Below, piece after piece: positions 11,700-21,805 of a DNA stretch of 64,000 nucleotides. Source of the DNA: Dermatemys mawii (lineage: Eukaryota; Chordata; Testudines; Dermatemydidae); NCBI GenBank assembly GCA_007922305.1, contig ML677335.1:43598218-43662217 (forward strand), read 5' to 3'. Within the stretch, counting starts at the first letter, position 1. The number at the start of each line of letters is the position of its first letter. The position numbers and the translations under genes were made by a program. The notes beneath the pieces are model-generated. The model ran no database searches. It was not told the DNA's origin and saw nothing but the letters and a program-made list of their open reading frames with translations.

Positions 11700-13014
11700 G
11701 GGGCTCCTTTGGTGGATGCCTGTTTGGATGTGGGGGTTGCAGCAGGTTGAAGGGGAGAGGCTGTTTACTGTGGGTTCTGGCCTGGGGGTTGTTGCAGGTG
11801 CTGGTTGTCATGCTGTTAGGTCTGGTCTGGAGTGGTTGGTCACCACAGGATGGGATCTGGGCAGAAGGGTGCTGTGGGGGGGGAAGGGGCAGGGGCAGGG
11901 TGGGCCTTGGGCTCTGAACTGTGAGGCCTAGTCCAGTGGTTCTCAAACTTTTGAGAATCGCGACCCATTTTAGCTTCCTTGGTTGCTGCGGCAACCCTTG
12001 TATGTCTGCCGAAAAGCCACCAAATAAATTATTTCCACATTCTGCAGCTTTTCCATAGACATGCCAAGCGCTCCCAACTGCAGCCAAACTGAGCGCACAG
12101 CCGCTGAATGCGGAAGTAATTCATTCGGCAGCTTTTACGCGGCGCCGGGAGCTCGTGACCCCCAGGGGGGTTGCGACCCCTGGTTTGAGAACCGCTGGCT
12201 TAGTCTCAGGGTGGCTGTGAGGGGAGCAGATGCTGGTGGTTGCAATGCAGGATCTGATCTAGTGTTTGCTGCAGGGTGGGTGGTGATGGCGGCTGTACTC
12301 TGGGGCCTTGGTTTGGGGGTTGCTGTAGGGGGTGACTGAAGGATAATGGCGGGTGCTGGTTGCTGCACAGTGGGTTCTGGTGGCTGCTGAAGGTGAGTGG
12401 GAGACCTACTGGTGGCTGTGCCTTGGGATCTGGTTTGGGGGTTTCTGCTCAGCGGAGGTTTCTCTGGTTATCACCCTGTAGAGTCTGGGTGTTGCAGGTG
12501 GGTGGGTCTGTTTGCTGTGCATGTGGGCGGGCAGGGAGGGGCTCTTTGGTTGCCACTCTGTGAGGACTGGGGCTTCTTGCTGGGGGGCAGGGAGGGGCTC
12601 TCTGGTTGCCATGTGTGGTCAAGGGGTTGTTGCTGTGAGCAGAGAGGGTTCTGTAGTTGCTGCACCGTGTGAGCTTGGGGATTTCTCTCTGGTTGCTGCC
12701 CTGTGGGGTCTGGTGGGGTCAGGGTTTGCTGCTGGGGGCGTCTGTGTGGAGTCTGGGGTTTGTTGCTGCAGTTGTGGGGTCTAGGGGTTGCTGCTGTGGG
12801 CAGGGAGGGGTGTCTGTAATTGCTCCACTGTGTGGGCTTTGGTGCAGAGGTGGGTACTGGTTGCTGCAGGGGGTTCCTGGCTTTCACCCTGTGGGGTTTT
12901 GTCTGTGCATTGCTGCAGGAGGGTGAGGTCCTGACTGCCATGCTGTGGGATCAGGTCCAGCCTGGAGGTTGCTGAGAGAACAGGTGCTGTTCGTTGTGCC
13001 ATGGTGTCTGATTT
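11700..13014. repeat. Degenerate G/T-rich minisatellite, left part
   Basis: The plus strand repeats variants of 'ctgtggggtctggggttgctgc' and 'gggcagggaggggctctctggttgcc' with heavy divergence. Units are tens of bases long without a strict period. The minus strand is consequently C/A-rich, which produces spurious proline/glutamine-rich frames (e.g. 12471-12941). A hAT MITE is inserted in it at 11934-12197. The same vocabulary resumes at 14620. Confidence 0.6.
11926..12205. mobile_element. hAT-type MITE with 8-bp target duplication
   Basis: The element is 11934-12197 (264 bp). The left end is CAGTGGTTCTCAAAC and the right end is the inverted CAGCGGTTCTCAAAC, a 15-bp TIR with one mismatch. The flanking 8-mers GCCTAGTC (11926-11933) and GCTTAGTC (12198-12205) differ at one base, which is the signature of hAT integration. 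There is no transposase frame, so the copy is non-autonomous. The interior has several CpGs, unlike most of the window. Confidence 0.85.
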
Positions 13015-14430
13015 TGTGTCCATGCAAATGTAACCCTTCTGCCCACCAGAGTTGGCAGCAACAAGGGCCGGGTTCACTATCCAGGGGTTCCATTCCAATA
13101 GCACAATACAAAAACCGGCTTGAGCCCCCACCCAGTGACCTGGGACAACCATATACCACCCCTCTGGGTGTCTGTAAGAGACAAGACTTCCCCTCTCGCA
13201 AGCACAGAGTCTGAGTGTACCAAAGCCTTTTAATAACAGGGAGAAACAATGTGGCATTATCTTGGGGAAACACCACAAACAAGGTTAATAAACCAAACCA
13301 TGAACCAGAAGCCCCCCTCCCAGCAAATAGGCCGTGGCCTTCCCTTTGGCTCTTGAGTTCCACAACCCCAAAAAGTCACTCAATAGTCCCAAAGTCCAGC
13401 AGCCCAAGAGTCTCTGTTCTGGGTCAGTGCAGAGTTCAAAAGTCAGTTGCCAGAGTCTTACCTCCCAGCCTGGGTGGAAATGGAGGGTAGGGCACGGGGC
13501 ACCTTACGTGGTCCGAGGCCGACTGCGCCGCCTCTCTGTGGGGTTCCACTGCAGCCCTCACCGCAATCCGCTCTGCTCTGCTCGCCGACACTCGAACTTC
13601 TCTGCAGCGCCAGTCACTCCGCTAGCCGTCCTGCTAGCCGACACACGGACAGCTCTGTGGTGCCAGTCACTCCGCTAGCCGTCCTGCTAGCTGACACACG
13701 GACAGCTCTGTGGTGCCAGTCACTCCGCTAGCAGCACAAACGGCTCCGCTGGTCAACACACGGACTGCTCTGCTGTGCCAGCCACACGAACTGCACCCAG
13801 GAACCGCTTGGCTGAGTCCGCTGCCAGTTGCACGAACTGCACCCAGGAACCGCTCGGCTGAGTCCGCTGCTTTACTCTGCTAGCTGCCCCAATTGCTTGG
13901 TGCCACCAACATGCCTTTAGGCCTGCCCCCACTTAACACAGTGCTTAGTTTCAGCTCTTAAGTGATTTCAGCTCTTGGGGGGGGGGGGGTCAGCACCTGG
14001 GCACAGGTACACCAGCAGACTCAAAGTAAATTTATCTTAGAAGGCTGAACCAAGACTCCTAAGAGAATCAAAATTAGCTCTAACATTCCACAGTGGAGAG
14101 AAGCACACTGCAATAGGCGGGGGGGGGGGAGGCCTTAGACAAATCCTTCATCAAAAAGGTACAGAGATCCACCCATGACTTTTCTCAATCTCAGAGTGTT
14201 CTGAAACGCATGGCCCTTGCCCAGTGAGTGCTACCTAGATGATGGCGAGTCCCTCCATCATAACAAGGGCCAAATAAGTGTCCATAGTCCTTCATTCACC
14301 AAATCAGGGTAACATCACTTTATATTTCCTGCCCCAATAACATAGAAACTGGGGCTCCCACATCAGCCAAAGTGGCCATGTGGGCTGCGGTGGGCTCAGG
14401 CTAGGCGCAGTGGGTGTGTCTATGCAAATG
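13015..14430. mobile_element. 1.4-kb inserted element, class unknown, with 16-bp flanking repeats
   Basis: tgtgtcYatgcaaatg occurs at 13015-13030 and again exactly 1400 bp later at 14415-14430 (15 of 16 bases identical). Outside both copies the G/T-rich minisatellite vocabulary is found. The 1384 bp between them are of different composition and start taacccttctgccc, so they look like an insertion with a target-site duplication. The length of the duplication suggests target-primed retrotransposition rather than an LTR or DNA element. The interior holds tandem arrays and G-runs at 13978-13988 and 14118-14129. I see no reverse transcriptase. Confidence 0.5.
13609..13875. repeat. GC-rich tandem repeats, 53-bp and 46-bp units
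   Basis: The 53-bp unit starts gccagtcactccgctag at 13609, 13662 and 13715. A shorter unit (cacgaactgcacccaggaac) then repeats with a 46-bp period from 13777 to 13823. The array is CpG-rich. It also yields repetitive open frames (13334-13731) that are not evidence of a gene. Confidence 0.8.
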
Positions 14431-14605
14431 GATCAGCCCCAAAGTTATTTTCCAAAACTCACTGCAATTCCCATAGTTCGCCACCAGATGTCAGAATATA
14501 TCTCATTCCTGACTGCTTACACAAACAAGATCAGCTCCTGAAGTCCTTTTCCACAACTCACCACTAGATGTCAGGGGAGAGCTCATTCAGACTGCTTACC
14601 CTAAA
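14431..14605. repeat. Imperfect 98-bp tandem duplication
   Basis: gatcagc at 14431 and 14529 starts two similar segments, each containing 'ttttcca(a/c)aactcac', 'ccactagatgtcag' or 'ccaccagatgtcag', 'ctcattc' and 'gactgcttac'. The second copy lacks about 15 bases. It lies immediately outside the 1.4-kb insert. Confidence 0.65.
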
Positions 14606-14619
14606 ATGGAGCCTCATTA

Positions 14620-14990
14620 TGGTGGATTTCTTATGGAGAGACTTGTTCCCCATGGGATCTAATCTGGGGTTTACTAAGTGGCAACCTGGACACCATGGGA
14701 GGTCGGGGGATTACTATGGACAGTTCTTGTTGCCTGAGGGGGAGCTGTGGGCAAGCTTGGTGGCTGTGGGGGAGGGGAGGGGTCTGAGATGGCGGTGGAG
14801 CTGTGGGTGTGCCTCATTGCCGTGGGGTAAGGTCTGGTATGGGCTTGACTATAGTGAGGCCTTGTGACTGTGGAGTTTGCTGCTTGGTCTGATGTGGGGA
14901 TCTCCAGACCAGATCCCATGGTGATGAGTTTTCTAGAGGAGAGGCCTGGTTGCTATGGGAAGATGTGGTCACTTCATGCCAGGCAAGAAT
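14620..14990. repeat. Degenerate G/T-rich minisatellite, right part
   Basis: Phrases such as 'gagctgtgggcaagcttggtggctgtggg' and 'gccttgtgactgtggagtttgctgc' continue the pattern seen at 11700-13014 on the other side of the insertion. Confidence 0.45.
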
Positions 14991-16635
14991 TATTGCAATG
15001 GAAACATGTTCTTGCTATTTCTGTATGGGATTTACTGCTGAGTATGGCAGGTTGTTGGGGCTGAAACCAGCATGAAGAGCTCTGGGCTGCCATTCTACCG
15101 TTTCCCTCTTGTTAATAAACATGACAGGAAGCAATTAGCTGTGGAGAGGCTGCTCTTTAGGAGAACCTGGTCATTTGTGCTGTACCCTACAAGGGGTAGA
15201 TGTGTCTGTTAGTAGTGTGGATCACTCCACCTGCTGTATCACAATCAGCATACACATCTGTGGCAGTCCTTTGGATGAGATGCATTATTCAGCCATTTTT
15301 TTCTGCACTCTGGGCAGATGGCTGAGTTTTTTTCTGGTTCTCACCTCATTTAGAGATTGGTTAATGTTTATTTCTCTAATCTCTGTGGGCCAGATTCTCC
15401 AAAATGCAGAGCCCCTAGCAGCTCCCACTGGTCTTGTGCTAAGACACTTTACTGGTCATGGGCATCCCTAGTTTGCAGCATTACTGCTTTCCAGGGCTCA
15501 GCATCCCAGTGGAGAGCTTTGTTTCAGATCTCTTGCTTGCATTGTTTCCTGTCTGAATCAATTACAGTATTTTGAGCCCAGACTTGTAAAGTCCACTTGT
15601 ATTGTCTCTTTGCCACACTCCTCAGTTACGGTTCCTCTGTGAATTTATTTGCTGTTTGTTCTTCCCAAATGTTCTGTGGCTGCAACTTACTGATGGTGAC
15701 ACATGATATACACACACACAGTTGGATCTGAGAGAATAGGAGAATCTAGCAAACATTCCTGCAGAGCTCTGGAAGCATTCCAGATTGCACCAGAAAGATA
15801 GACTTGGACATGACTTGGGAGAAATCCAAAGATCTGAAGATGTCTGAATTGTAGTACATTTATCCTTCCAAAGCAGGATTGACCTCAAAAGGATAACACT
15901 TCATTGGAAAACTTTAGCACAATGGCCCAGATGCTCTACTAGGAAACCAGTTGAAGAAATTGAAATGACTCCTTTTCCATTGTAAAGCCTTGCTCTTAAA
16001 CACTGTTTTACACACAGCCACTCCTTCCATATTTATGGTATTTGCATAGAATTGCAGTATATAAATGGACATGCAGTACAGTGTGAGGTAGATTATTGGA
16101 GTATTACACTTTCAACTGTGCTTAACAATTTTCACGTTACACAGACCAATCTGGACAGTACTTGGGTAGCAGCCGGGCCTTGTAGTTGCAGGTGGCACAA
16201 CAAGTGCTGGTGATTCAACAGATGGTGTTAACTGGCATTTGATACATCTGCATATGGCATTGCATAAAAAGAATAAAACACAGTCATTGTTCTAAGTTAT
16301 CACCACTGTTGCACAATTGTGAAATCTTGTACCTTAAGGCATACTTCGTATCCTTAGAAAAGTTGTGATCTGTTGAACAATGTTATCCTGTTTATGTGCA
16401 TGCATCATTGTCTAGGGAGAGGGGGACATATTTCCCAAAGGGAAACCAGGACACTGGGTGAGGCTAGCCCAAGCTTTGACTCCCTTCTCCTACTCCCTGC
16501 TCCCTCCATGAGGCCTGGGCTGGCGTTGCTGCTCACCTGAGCCTCTCCTCCCTGGGTGGGATTGGCCTGAGCTCTGCCTACGCTCCCTCCACCTCTCACA
16601 AAGCTAGGGCTGGTGTTAGTGTTGCTGCTTCCCAT
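14991..16635. other. Non-coding stretch, nothing recognised
   Basis: There is a short (CA)n at about 15711-15720 and AT-rich sequence at 16240-16400. I see no gene or named repeat. Confidence 0.4.
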
Positions 16636-16639
16636 CCCC

Positions 16640-16765
16640 TGCACATTCCTCCTCCAGTTGATCAAGTTGTCAAGAGCAAATGGGACAAATGTCCACTTTG
16701 TCCAAAATTGGGACAGCCAGGACAGGGCTTAAACATGGTCCCAGCCAAATCTGGACATATGGTCC
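16640..16765. repeat. 'gggacaaatgtcc' dispersed repeat
   Basis: The segment has the inverted motif gggacaaatgtccactttgt and ends near 'ctggacatatggtccccta'. This resembles the reverse side of the small MITE at 45475-45592, which starts AGGGTGACCAGA. The relationship is tentative. Confidence 0.35.
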
Positions 16766-16879
16766 CCTATATGTGATGATGCCAGTCTTTGCTAGGTGTT
16801 TGTATCTTAAATATGATGATTTCCCGGGTAACACCTGCAAGATTTACATTGAGACAGGACTTCATGAGTAGCCATGGTT

Positions 16880-17660
16880 GAGACATTAAGGAGAATCAAC
16901 TCTTCCAGTGGGCCCCTCCCAAGGATGCCTTGGGGAGCGTATGGACAATGGAAGCCCAGTGACTCAGCAGGGATCATGGAACATGATCCCTGAGACAGTA
17001 GCTTTCCATGCAAGTGAACTGGGGGTGTGGGTGGTTTATAAATTAGACTGTGACCATCATCCCCTTGCCTCTTTCCTGCACCACATCTGTGGACTACAAC
17101 TTCTAGCAAAGGGAGGCTCTGAACAATGGAGTGAGGACCCCAGTCTTTTGGGCGATCAGACTTGTTACAAACTGGTAGATTAATGTCACTGCTGTTACGT
17201 TAGTTTTTTGAATATGTAGGTCAGTGTGTGAGACATTTTAACCTTCCAGTAACTCTCTTACTCTTTTTATATTAATGGTTTAGCTTCTTCCTTACTAAAC
17301 GATTGGCTATCAGTGTGGTGTTTTGGTGAGATCCAGAAGTACATATTGATCTGGGGTGGATATCTGGTTCTTTGCAACTGGAAGAACCTAATATGTGATT
17401 TCTCATTTTAATAATTTATCACAATGTCTGTGTTTTTGACTGGGTGGTGCATGAGGGGCTCTGGGGCCTGTAGGGGACTGTCTGTACCTCCATTAAATTA
17501 GTATAGTAATTCAGAAGCGCACACTTGTTACTGGTTTGGTGAAACCTTATGACAGAGCATACTACCAGTCTGGGGTATATGCCCTGTGTTCTGACTGTCA
17601 CGCCTGAGATTGGCACTCTTAGCTGTGTCCAATACTAGGCAGCAGCATGACACAGAAGTC
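16880..17660 (+). mobile_element. LTR-like element, degenerate
   Basis: The left part has 'acttctagcaaagggaggctctgaacaa'. The right part has 'aggggactgtctgtacctcc', 'cacttgttactggtttggtgaaacc' and 'accagtctggggtatatgccctg'. These phrases recur in the same order in the element at 43180-44225 ('aaggggactgtctgtg', 'acacttgatacttggtgaaatc', 'ccagtctagggcaatgccctg'). Two independent copies in one window support a dispersed retroelement family. I recall it as a turtle LTR family. No coding sequence is attached. Confidence 0.55.
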
Positions 17661-18457
17661 CAGTAATTATATTGCTGTCTGTCACTACTGCTGGAGTTCT
17701 CATCTTTCATATGAGAGAGGGACTAGTGGAAAAACTCCCTGCTGTAAAATCAGGTTTTGTCAAGTGTTGGTGTTTGTTTTGGGTAGGTAATTTCTAAACA
17801 TAACTGTTCACTTTGATTTGAAATTTTCCCCTGACAAATAAAGATGTGAAACTTTCATGGGGTGTGGGGGAGAAATAATGGATTTATTTATTGAGCAGCA
17901 CTAGTGTTGCTCAGTGAGTCCAACTCCAAAAGGAAGGTTGCAATCACTGTTCCCTTTAAGGTGTATTTTGACTCGTACCTAAAGTTCATTTGTCTGCAAA
18001 ATTGTATGGCATGGACTCTGAAAAGGGGGTGCAGGGCTTTCATAACTAATAAAACCATGATTTTTTTCAGCTACTTTTGGAGCATTTAAACAACTCCTGG
18101 CAATGGTGATGTGTTCCTCCTGATTTGACTGCTTAAAATTATGCTGCGGTTACACAGCAGAGACTCAAAGTGTGTCATGTTTGTGAACTGGCATCCTGTT
18201 CCCACCCCTTTTAGTTCTTCCAGCTAAGCTTCACACCCATTCTTTCTTCTTTAGGCCCTGGTCCTGCCCAATTAAAGTCAATGAGAGCTTTGTCATAGAC
18301 TTCATTGAGTGTAGGCTCTAGCCCTCAATTTTTCCATGAATCAGCCCTTCCAGCCTCCCAGAATCATTTATACTGGGCTGTGAGCTGTCTCCAGTTTGTC
18401 AGTATCTTTCTGGTAACCTGACTTCTGGCACAGCTGAATGAGCTCTACATAGATCCC
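17661..18457. other. Non-coding; small palindromic repeat at 18250-18330
   Basis: The segment 'ggccctggtcctgcccaattaaagtcaatgag...acttcattgagtg' resembles the short 'gggcctgatcctg...tcaatggg' palindrome family. Nothing else is recognised. Confidence 0.35.
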
Positions 18458-18690
18458 AGAGCTGGTTGGAAAGCGATAAGTGTTTTTCCATGAGATATTT
18501 CAAAAGAAATGACAACTTTAAACCCCCCCCCCCCCCCAAGTTCTGTCATGGAAAAATTGTTTTGATTTTCAACAACAAAAGGAAAATGTGAAACTGGATA
18601 TTTTTGTAGAAAAACTGGTAAATTTTCAAAAGTTGTGGAAAACTTCATTCCACTTTTGAAAAAAAGCTGTTTTTAGTTTAGAACAAAAAA
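18458..18690. repeat. AT-rich dispersed repeat copy with a 15-C run
   Basis: It starts agagctggttggaaag and continues with 'tttccatgagatatttcaaaag', 'gtcatggaaaaattgttttgattttcaac' and 'gtggaaaacttcattcc'. This is the same family as the copies at 48117 and 53484. A homopolymer of 15 cytosines sits at 18523-18537. Confidence 0.45.
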
Positions 18691-19497
18691 ACTCCCCTAG
18701 GTCCCTCCTCCACAATATGGCATCTTTTAGGTACACAGCTTTTGATTGGTCCCATAACACATGGAAAATTCCTCTCTTCAGCAAAAGGCCAGCTTCCCAG
18801 ATTTCCTCTTCCCATTGGGTATGTGTATTATAGTTATTCCCCCACTCACAGGTGTATTAGCAGCATTTCTCCAAGGGGAATCTCCTTGTTTCTAACCTCA
18901 TATCTTGGTCCCATTTATATTTCATTGTCCTGAATTGTAAATTATAGCTAGCAAATGAGAATGGAGCTCACCAAAATATCTAGGAAGAGGAGATTTATTT
19001 CCCTGCTTGGGAAGTCAGCAAATGTTGGTGGGTGAAGGGAAGGGACTTTTGTTTTTCTCCCTACAAATCATTGTTACATGCGAAGTGTCTCAGACTGGGT
19101 CTCTGAATGTGGGACCAGCCCATTTCCTGTGTTATAGTTTCCAGGCAGTGTGTTGACTGATGCAGCTCCTACCAGAAACTCTAGCAACATCCCTGTCTTC
19201 ATTTGTCAGAACAATTTCCTTATTTGTAGTAAATCTGCCTTTCAATAGCCTCCTCATTTCATTTGCCAAAGGCCCATGTTCCCCAAGTAACAATTAAGAC
19301 AGTCATACAAATGGTTATCCTGCCTGGTATGTTTCAACTCCAGATTTCGTTTTGGTGGTTGCACTGCATTCAATGTGCAGTTTTCTGATGTGGTTATCAA
19401 CCACTGGCACAGTTGTTTAGCAGCATGGTAAAGTCTCCAGCACTTGACGTGCTATATAGGTGTCATCTCCTTTTCTAAAAGCTATGCTGTAGCTGAG
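18691..19497. other. Non-coding stretch, nothing recognised
   Basis: I see no repeat or gene signature beyond chance open frames of about 60 codons. Confidence 0.35.
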
Positions 19498-19590
19498 TGA
19501 AGTTCTATGGCCTGGGTTATAAATGAACTCTGACTAGACTATCAGAATGGTCCCATCTCACCCCAGGTTCTACGAATCTATATTTGGACT
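19498..19590 (+). repeat. CR1 LINE 3' end
   Basis: 'agttctatggcctgggttat' is followed by 'gactagactatcagaatggtccc' and 'ttctacgaatctatat'. This is the pattern of the terminal CR1 3' UTR, including its octamer tail. It is 5' truncated, as is usual for CR1. Confidence 0.65.
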
Positions 19591-19994
19591 GGATGTGGGT
19601 GGACAGGAAGTAAATTAGGGTCTCATCCAAAACCCAGTGAAATCAAGGGAAAGATCCCGTCGATGTCCATGGCTTTGGATCTACGTTTTATACTGCTTGA
19701 AAGTCTGTGCATTAATCACTGAGCAACTCAGTATGGGCCTAATCACATTCAGCAACTGCTCTTTTGATTGGAGTGTGTGGATATGAAGGTCAAGATAGGG
19801 TCTGCCAATAAGAATCTGCAGTGACTTAGGTCCTTGGCTTTGAAATCAACTGTAGATGGGTAAATGAGCTGATGTGTTCAAGAGGGTGGTAGAAGCTCTG
19901 GTGTATTTTAAGTGTTGGAGCTAAGGCAGAAGCTATATTGCTTGTAACTTATGTTTGTGTGTTTTGTTTTTTTTAATCCTGTGCACACGACGTC

Positions 19995-20244
19995 TTTAAG
20001 TCTGAAAGGTTTGAGTGGTAACTGTTAGTCTGTATCAGCAAAAACGAGGAGTCCTTGTGGCACCTTAGAGATTAATCAAGTTATTTGGGTATAAGCTTTC
20101 AGGGGCTAGAACCCACTTCAGCAGATGCATGGAGTGGAAAATACCTGCTGTATCTGAAGTGGGTTCTAGCCCCTGAAAGCTTATGTCCAAATAAATTTAT
20201 TATCTCTAAGGTGCCACGAGGACTCCTTATTTAAGTCTGAAAGG
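19995..20244 (-). mobile_element. Hairpin retroelement with perfect 15-bp target duplication (Penelope-like)
   Basis: TTTAAGTCTGAAAGG occurs at 19995-20009 and again at 20230-20244. The element between them, 20010-20229 (220 bp), is two inverted arms: 'gtggcaccttagagattaat...ataagctttcaggggct' on the left and 'agcccctgaaagcttatg...tctctaaggtgccac' on the right. A short spacer with gatgcatggagtggaaa lies between. Only the left arm carries the tail 'ctgttagtctgtatcagcaaaaa', so the sense strand is minus. The long duplication implies target-primed insertion. The arms retain a degenerate hammerhead-type core (ctgctga / tgaaag). The Penelope assignment is inference. Confidence 0.7.
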
Positions 20245-20502
20245 ACTCATCTCTTCAGGGAGATGCAGCCATTCTGTGTCAAAATGGCCAGGAAAACATA
20301 CTGCTTGCTCTCATTGAGGCTTGTCTTTTGTTCATTCTTGTGGTGTTCTGATGATCTCATACTTTGTATCTGTGACAAAGATTCTTGCAGTAACTAGATA
20401 GTAAAACAATAAAAGCCTCACATTTCCTGTCCATACCTGAATACGCTGCACTCCTCAGTGCCAGATTTCCAATTAGTCTGTGTTCTGGAGGCACCTAAAT
20501 TT

Positions 20503-20545
20503 CATGTGTGGTTTTGTTTTTTTGTTTTGTTTTGTTTTTTTACAG
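20503..20545 (+). repeat. (TTTTG)-type simple repeat / polypyrimidine tract
   Basis: A T-rich tract of gttttgtttttttt type ends in tttttttacag. Whatever its origin, it forms an excellent splice-acceptor context for the following 54 bases. Confidence 0.7.
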
Positions 20546-20599
20546 AAAACACAAAGTCAACTGTAGGCAAAGGGGGCGCTGGAGATGCTGTGTCTAGGG
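20546..20599 (+). other. Candidate 54-nt microexon (unassigned)
   Basis: A long T-rich tract ends in tacag|, and the downstream junction is aggg|gtatgt, both close to consensus. The 54 bases are in-frame neutral. Only one frame is open, phase 1-1 (2 nt + 17 codons + 1 nt), giving NTKSTVGKGGAGDAVSR. The other two frames have stops. I do not recognise the peptide. The size and symmetry are like neural or muscle cassette microexons. No evolutionary or expression evidence can be seen here. Confidence 0.3.
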
Positions 20600-20609
20600 G
20601 TATGTAAAG

Positions 20610-21699
20610 TTTAAATCCAGCCCTGCCGCTGCTCATTTTTTTTTCACTTGTTTTTGGGGAAAGGGTTGATTTCTTTATTCTTTTCTAATAGCACCTCAGC
20701 ATGATTAACACCCTTTTATAAAAAGGGACTTGCAGTTTGTTCGTAAAACAAGATCTTGATGCACACAGATCTCATTCTTCTATCAGTGTCTTGCAGCACA
20801 AAATACAGCCTACATACTTCATCATGTAATCTCCAAAGAGTCAGGACAACATTAATGAATCTTCATAACACTGGAGGCAAGTATCCTTGATTTCCTTTAA
20901 CACTCATGGGGGACCAAAGAATGGAAAAATGAAGTGATTCGCTGAACTTGGATTAGCTTCAAAGCCAGGCATGATCCACTCTGCATCTTCCTCTGTTATC
21001 AGAAACTACAGGGCCAATAAGCAGAGAAAGTGTGCTTGTGTGCAATGATAGAGCAATGGCTGCATTTTAGTAGTTCACTGCAGGAAGTGAAGGAGAGTCC
21101 TGTTTCCAGTTCAGGGGTAGGTTCTGAACTGCCTGGGTTTCAACTGGCTGTCTTGGATCACTCATCAGATGTGTGTGGCTTTCCCCCGAAGTTGCTGATG
21201 TGTGCTCTTGGCTTGTGCCCTCACTGCACCAAGCTGTCTATCTGGGGAGTTCTTTGGCAGGATTTGTTAATGTTTGTGTTCATTTTCTTTAACATATTTG
21301 TGACATGCCTTGGGGTGAGAGCCAAGAACCCATGCAGAGCAGATAACCACATGGTTCAAAGGCTGGGGAGCTGCAAGGCACTGGGAGCCATGAGGGGGCA
21401 GGGAGCAAGTTGCTCTGGAGTTTACAGCTCTGTCCCTTCCTGTTCTCTCCTAGTTCCCTTTCTCCAGACCTTGACACTTTTTTTTTCTTTTTTTTTTTCC
21501 TCCAGTAGCTTTGCCTTCCTGCAGATCTCTCCACATCCACAGGATCTGCTGTGAGCAATGGCAGGAACCACAAGTTCAGCCTAGGCCTGCTTCGCCCGCC
21601 TGTAGTGAGGCTTAGGAATGATTATCTGTGGTGGCTTTGCTCTGGAGTGAAAAGCACGCTCGAGCCCCCAGTCGTGGAGACTTTGCTATGGTCTGTTCT
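20610..21699. other. Non-coding stretch
   Basis: The longest frame, 174 aa at 21030-21554, runs into a T-rich tract (21479-21500) that gives poly-Phe/Ser. It has no domain and overlaps frames on the other strand. No gene is called. Confidence 0.4.
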
Positions 21700-21805
21700 A
21701 TGCTAGTGGTCTGGTCCCCTGGGTTTGATCTCCCACTCTGCTGCTGACTGGCTGTTTGACCTTGCAAAATCAATTCCCCATCTGTTAAATGGAGATGACT
21801 CATGG
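21700..21805 (+). repeat. MIR SINE
   Basis: 'ctgggtttgatctcccactctgctgctgact' is followed by 'tgaccttgcaaaatca', 'ccccatctgttaaatgg' and 'agatgactcatg', the standard order of MIR blocks. Confidence 0.7.

Noticed and set aside
12471..12941. 156-aa Pro/Gln/Thr-rich minus-strand frame
   Set aside because: It is the translation of the antisense of a G/T-rich minisatellite; low complexity, no start context.
13334..13731. Repetitive frames with AVLLADTRTALWCQSLR units
   Set aside because: Produced by a 53-bp tandem repeat. The period is not a multiple of three, so the frame changes from copy to copy.
21030..21554. 174-codon open frame, the longest in the window
   Set aside because: It ends in homopolymer-driven Phe/Ser runs, has no domain or codon bias, and overlaps a frame on the other strand.
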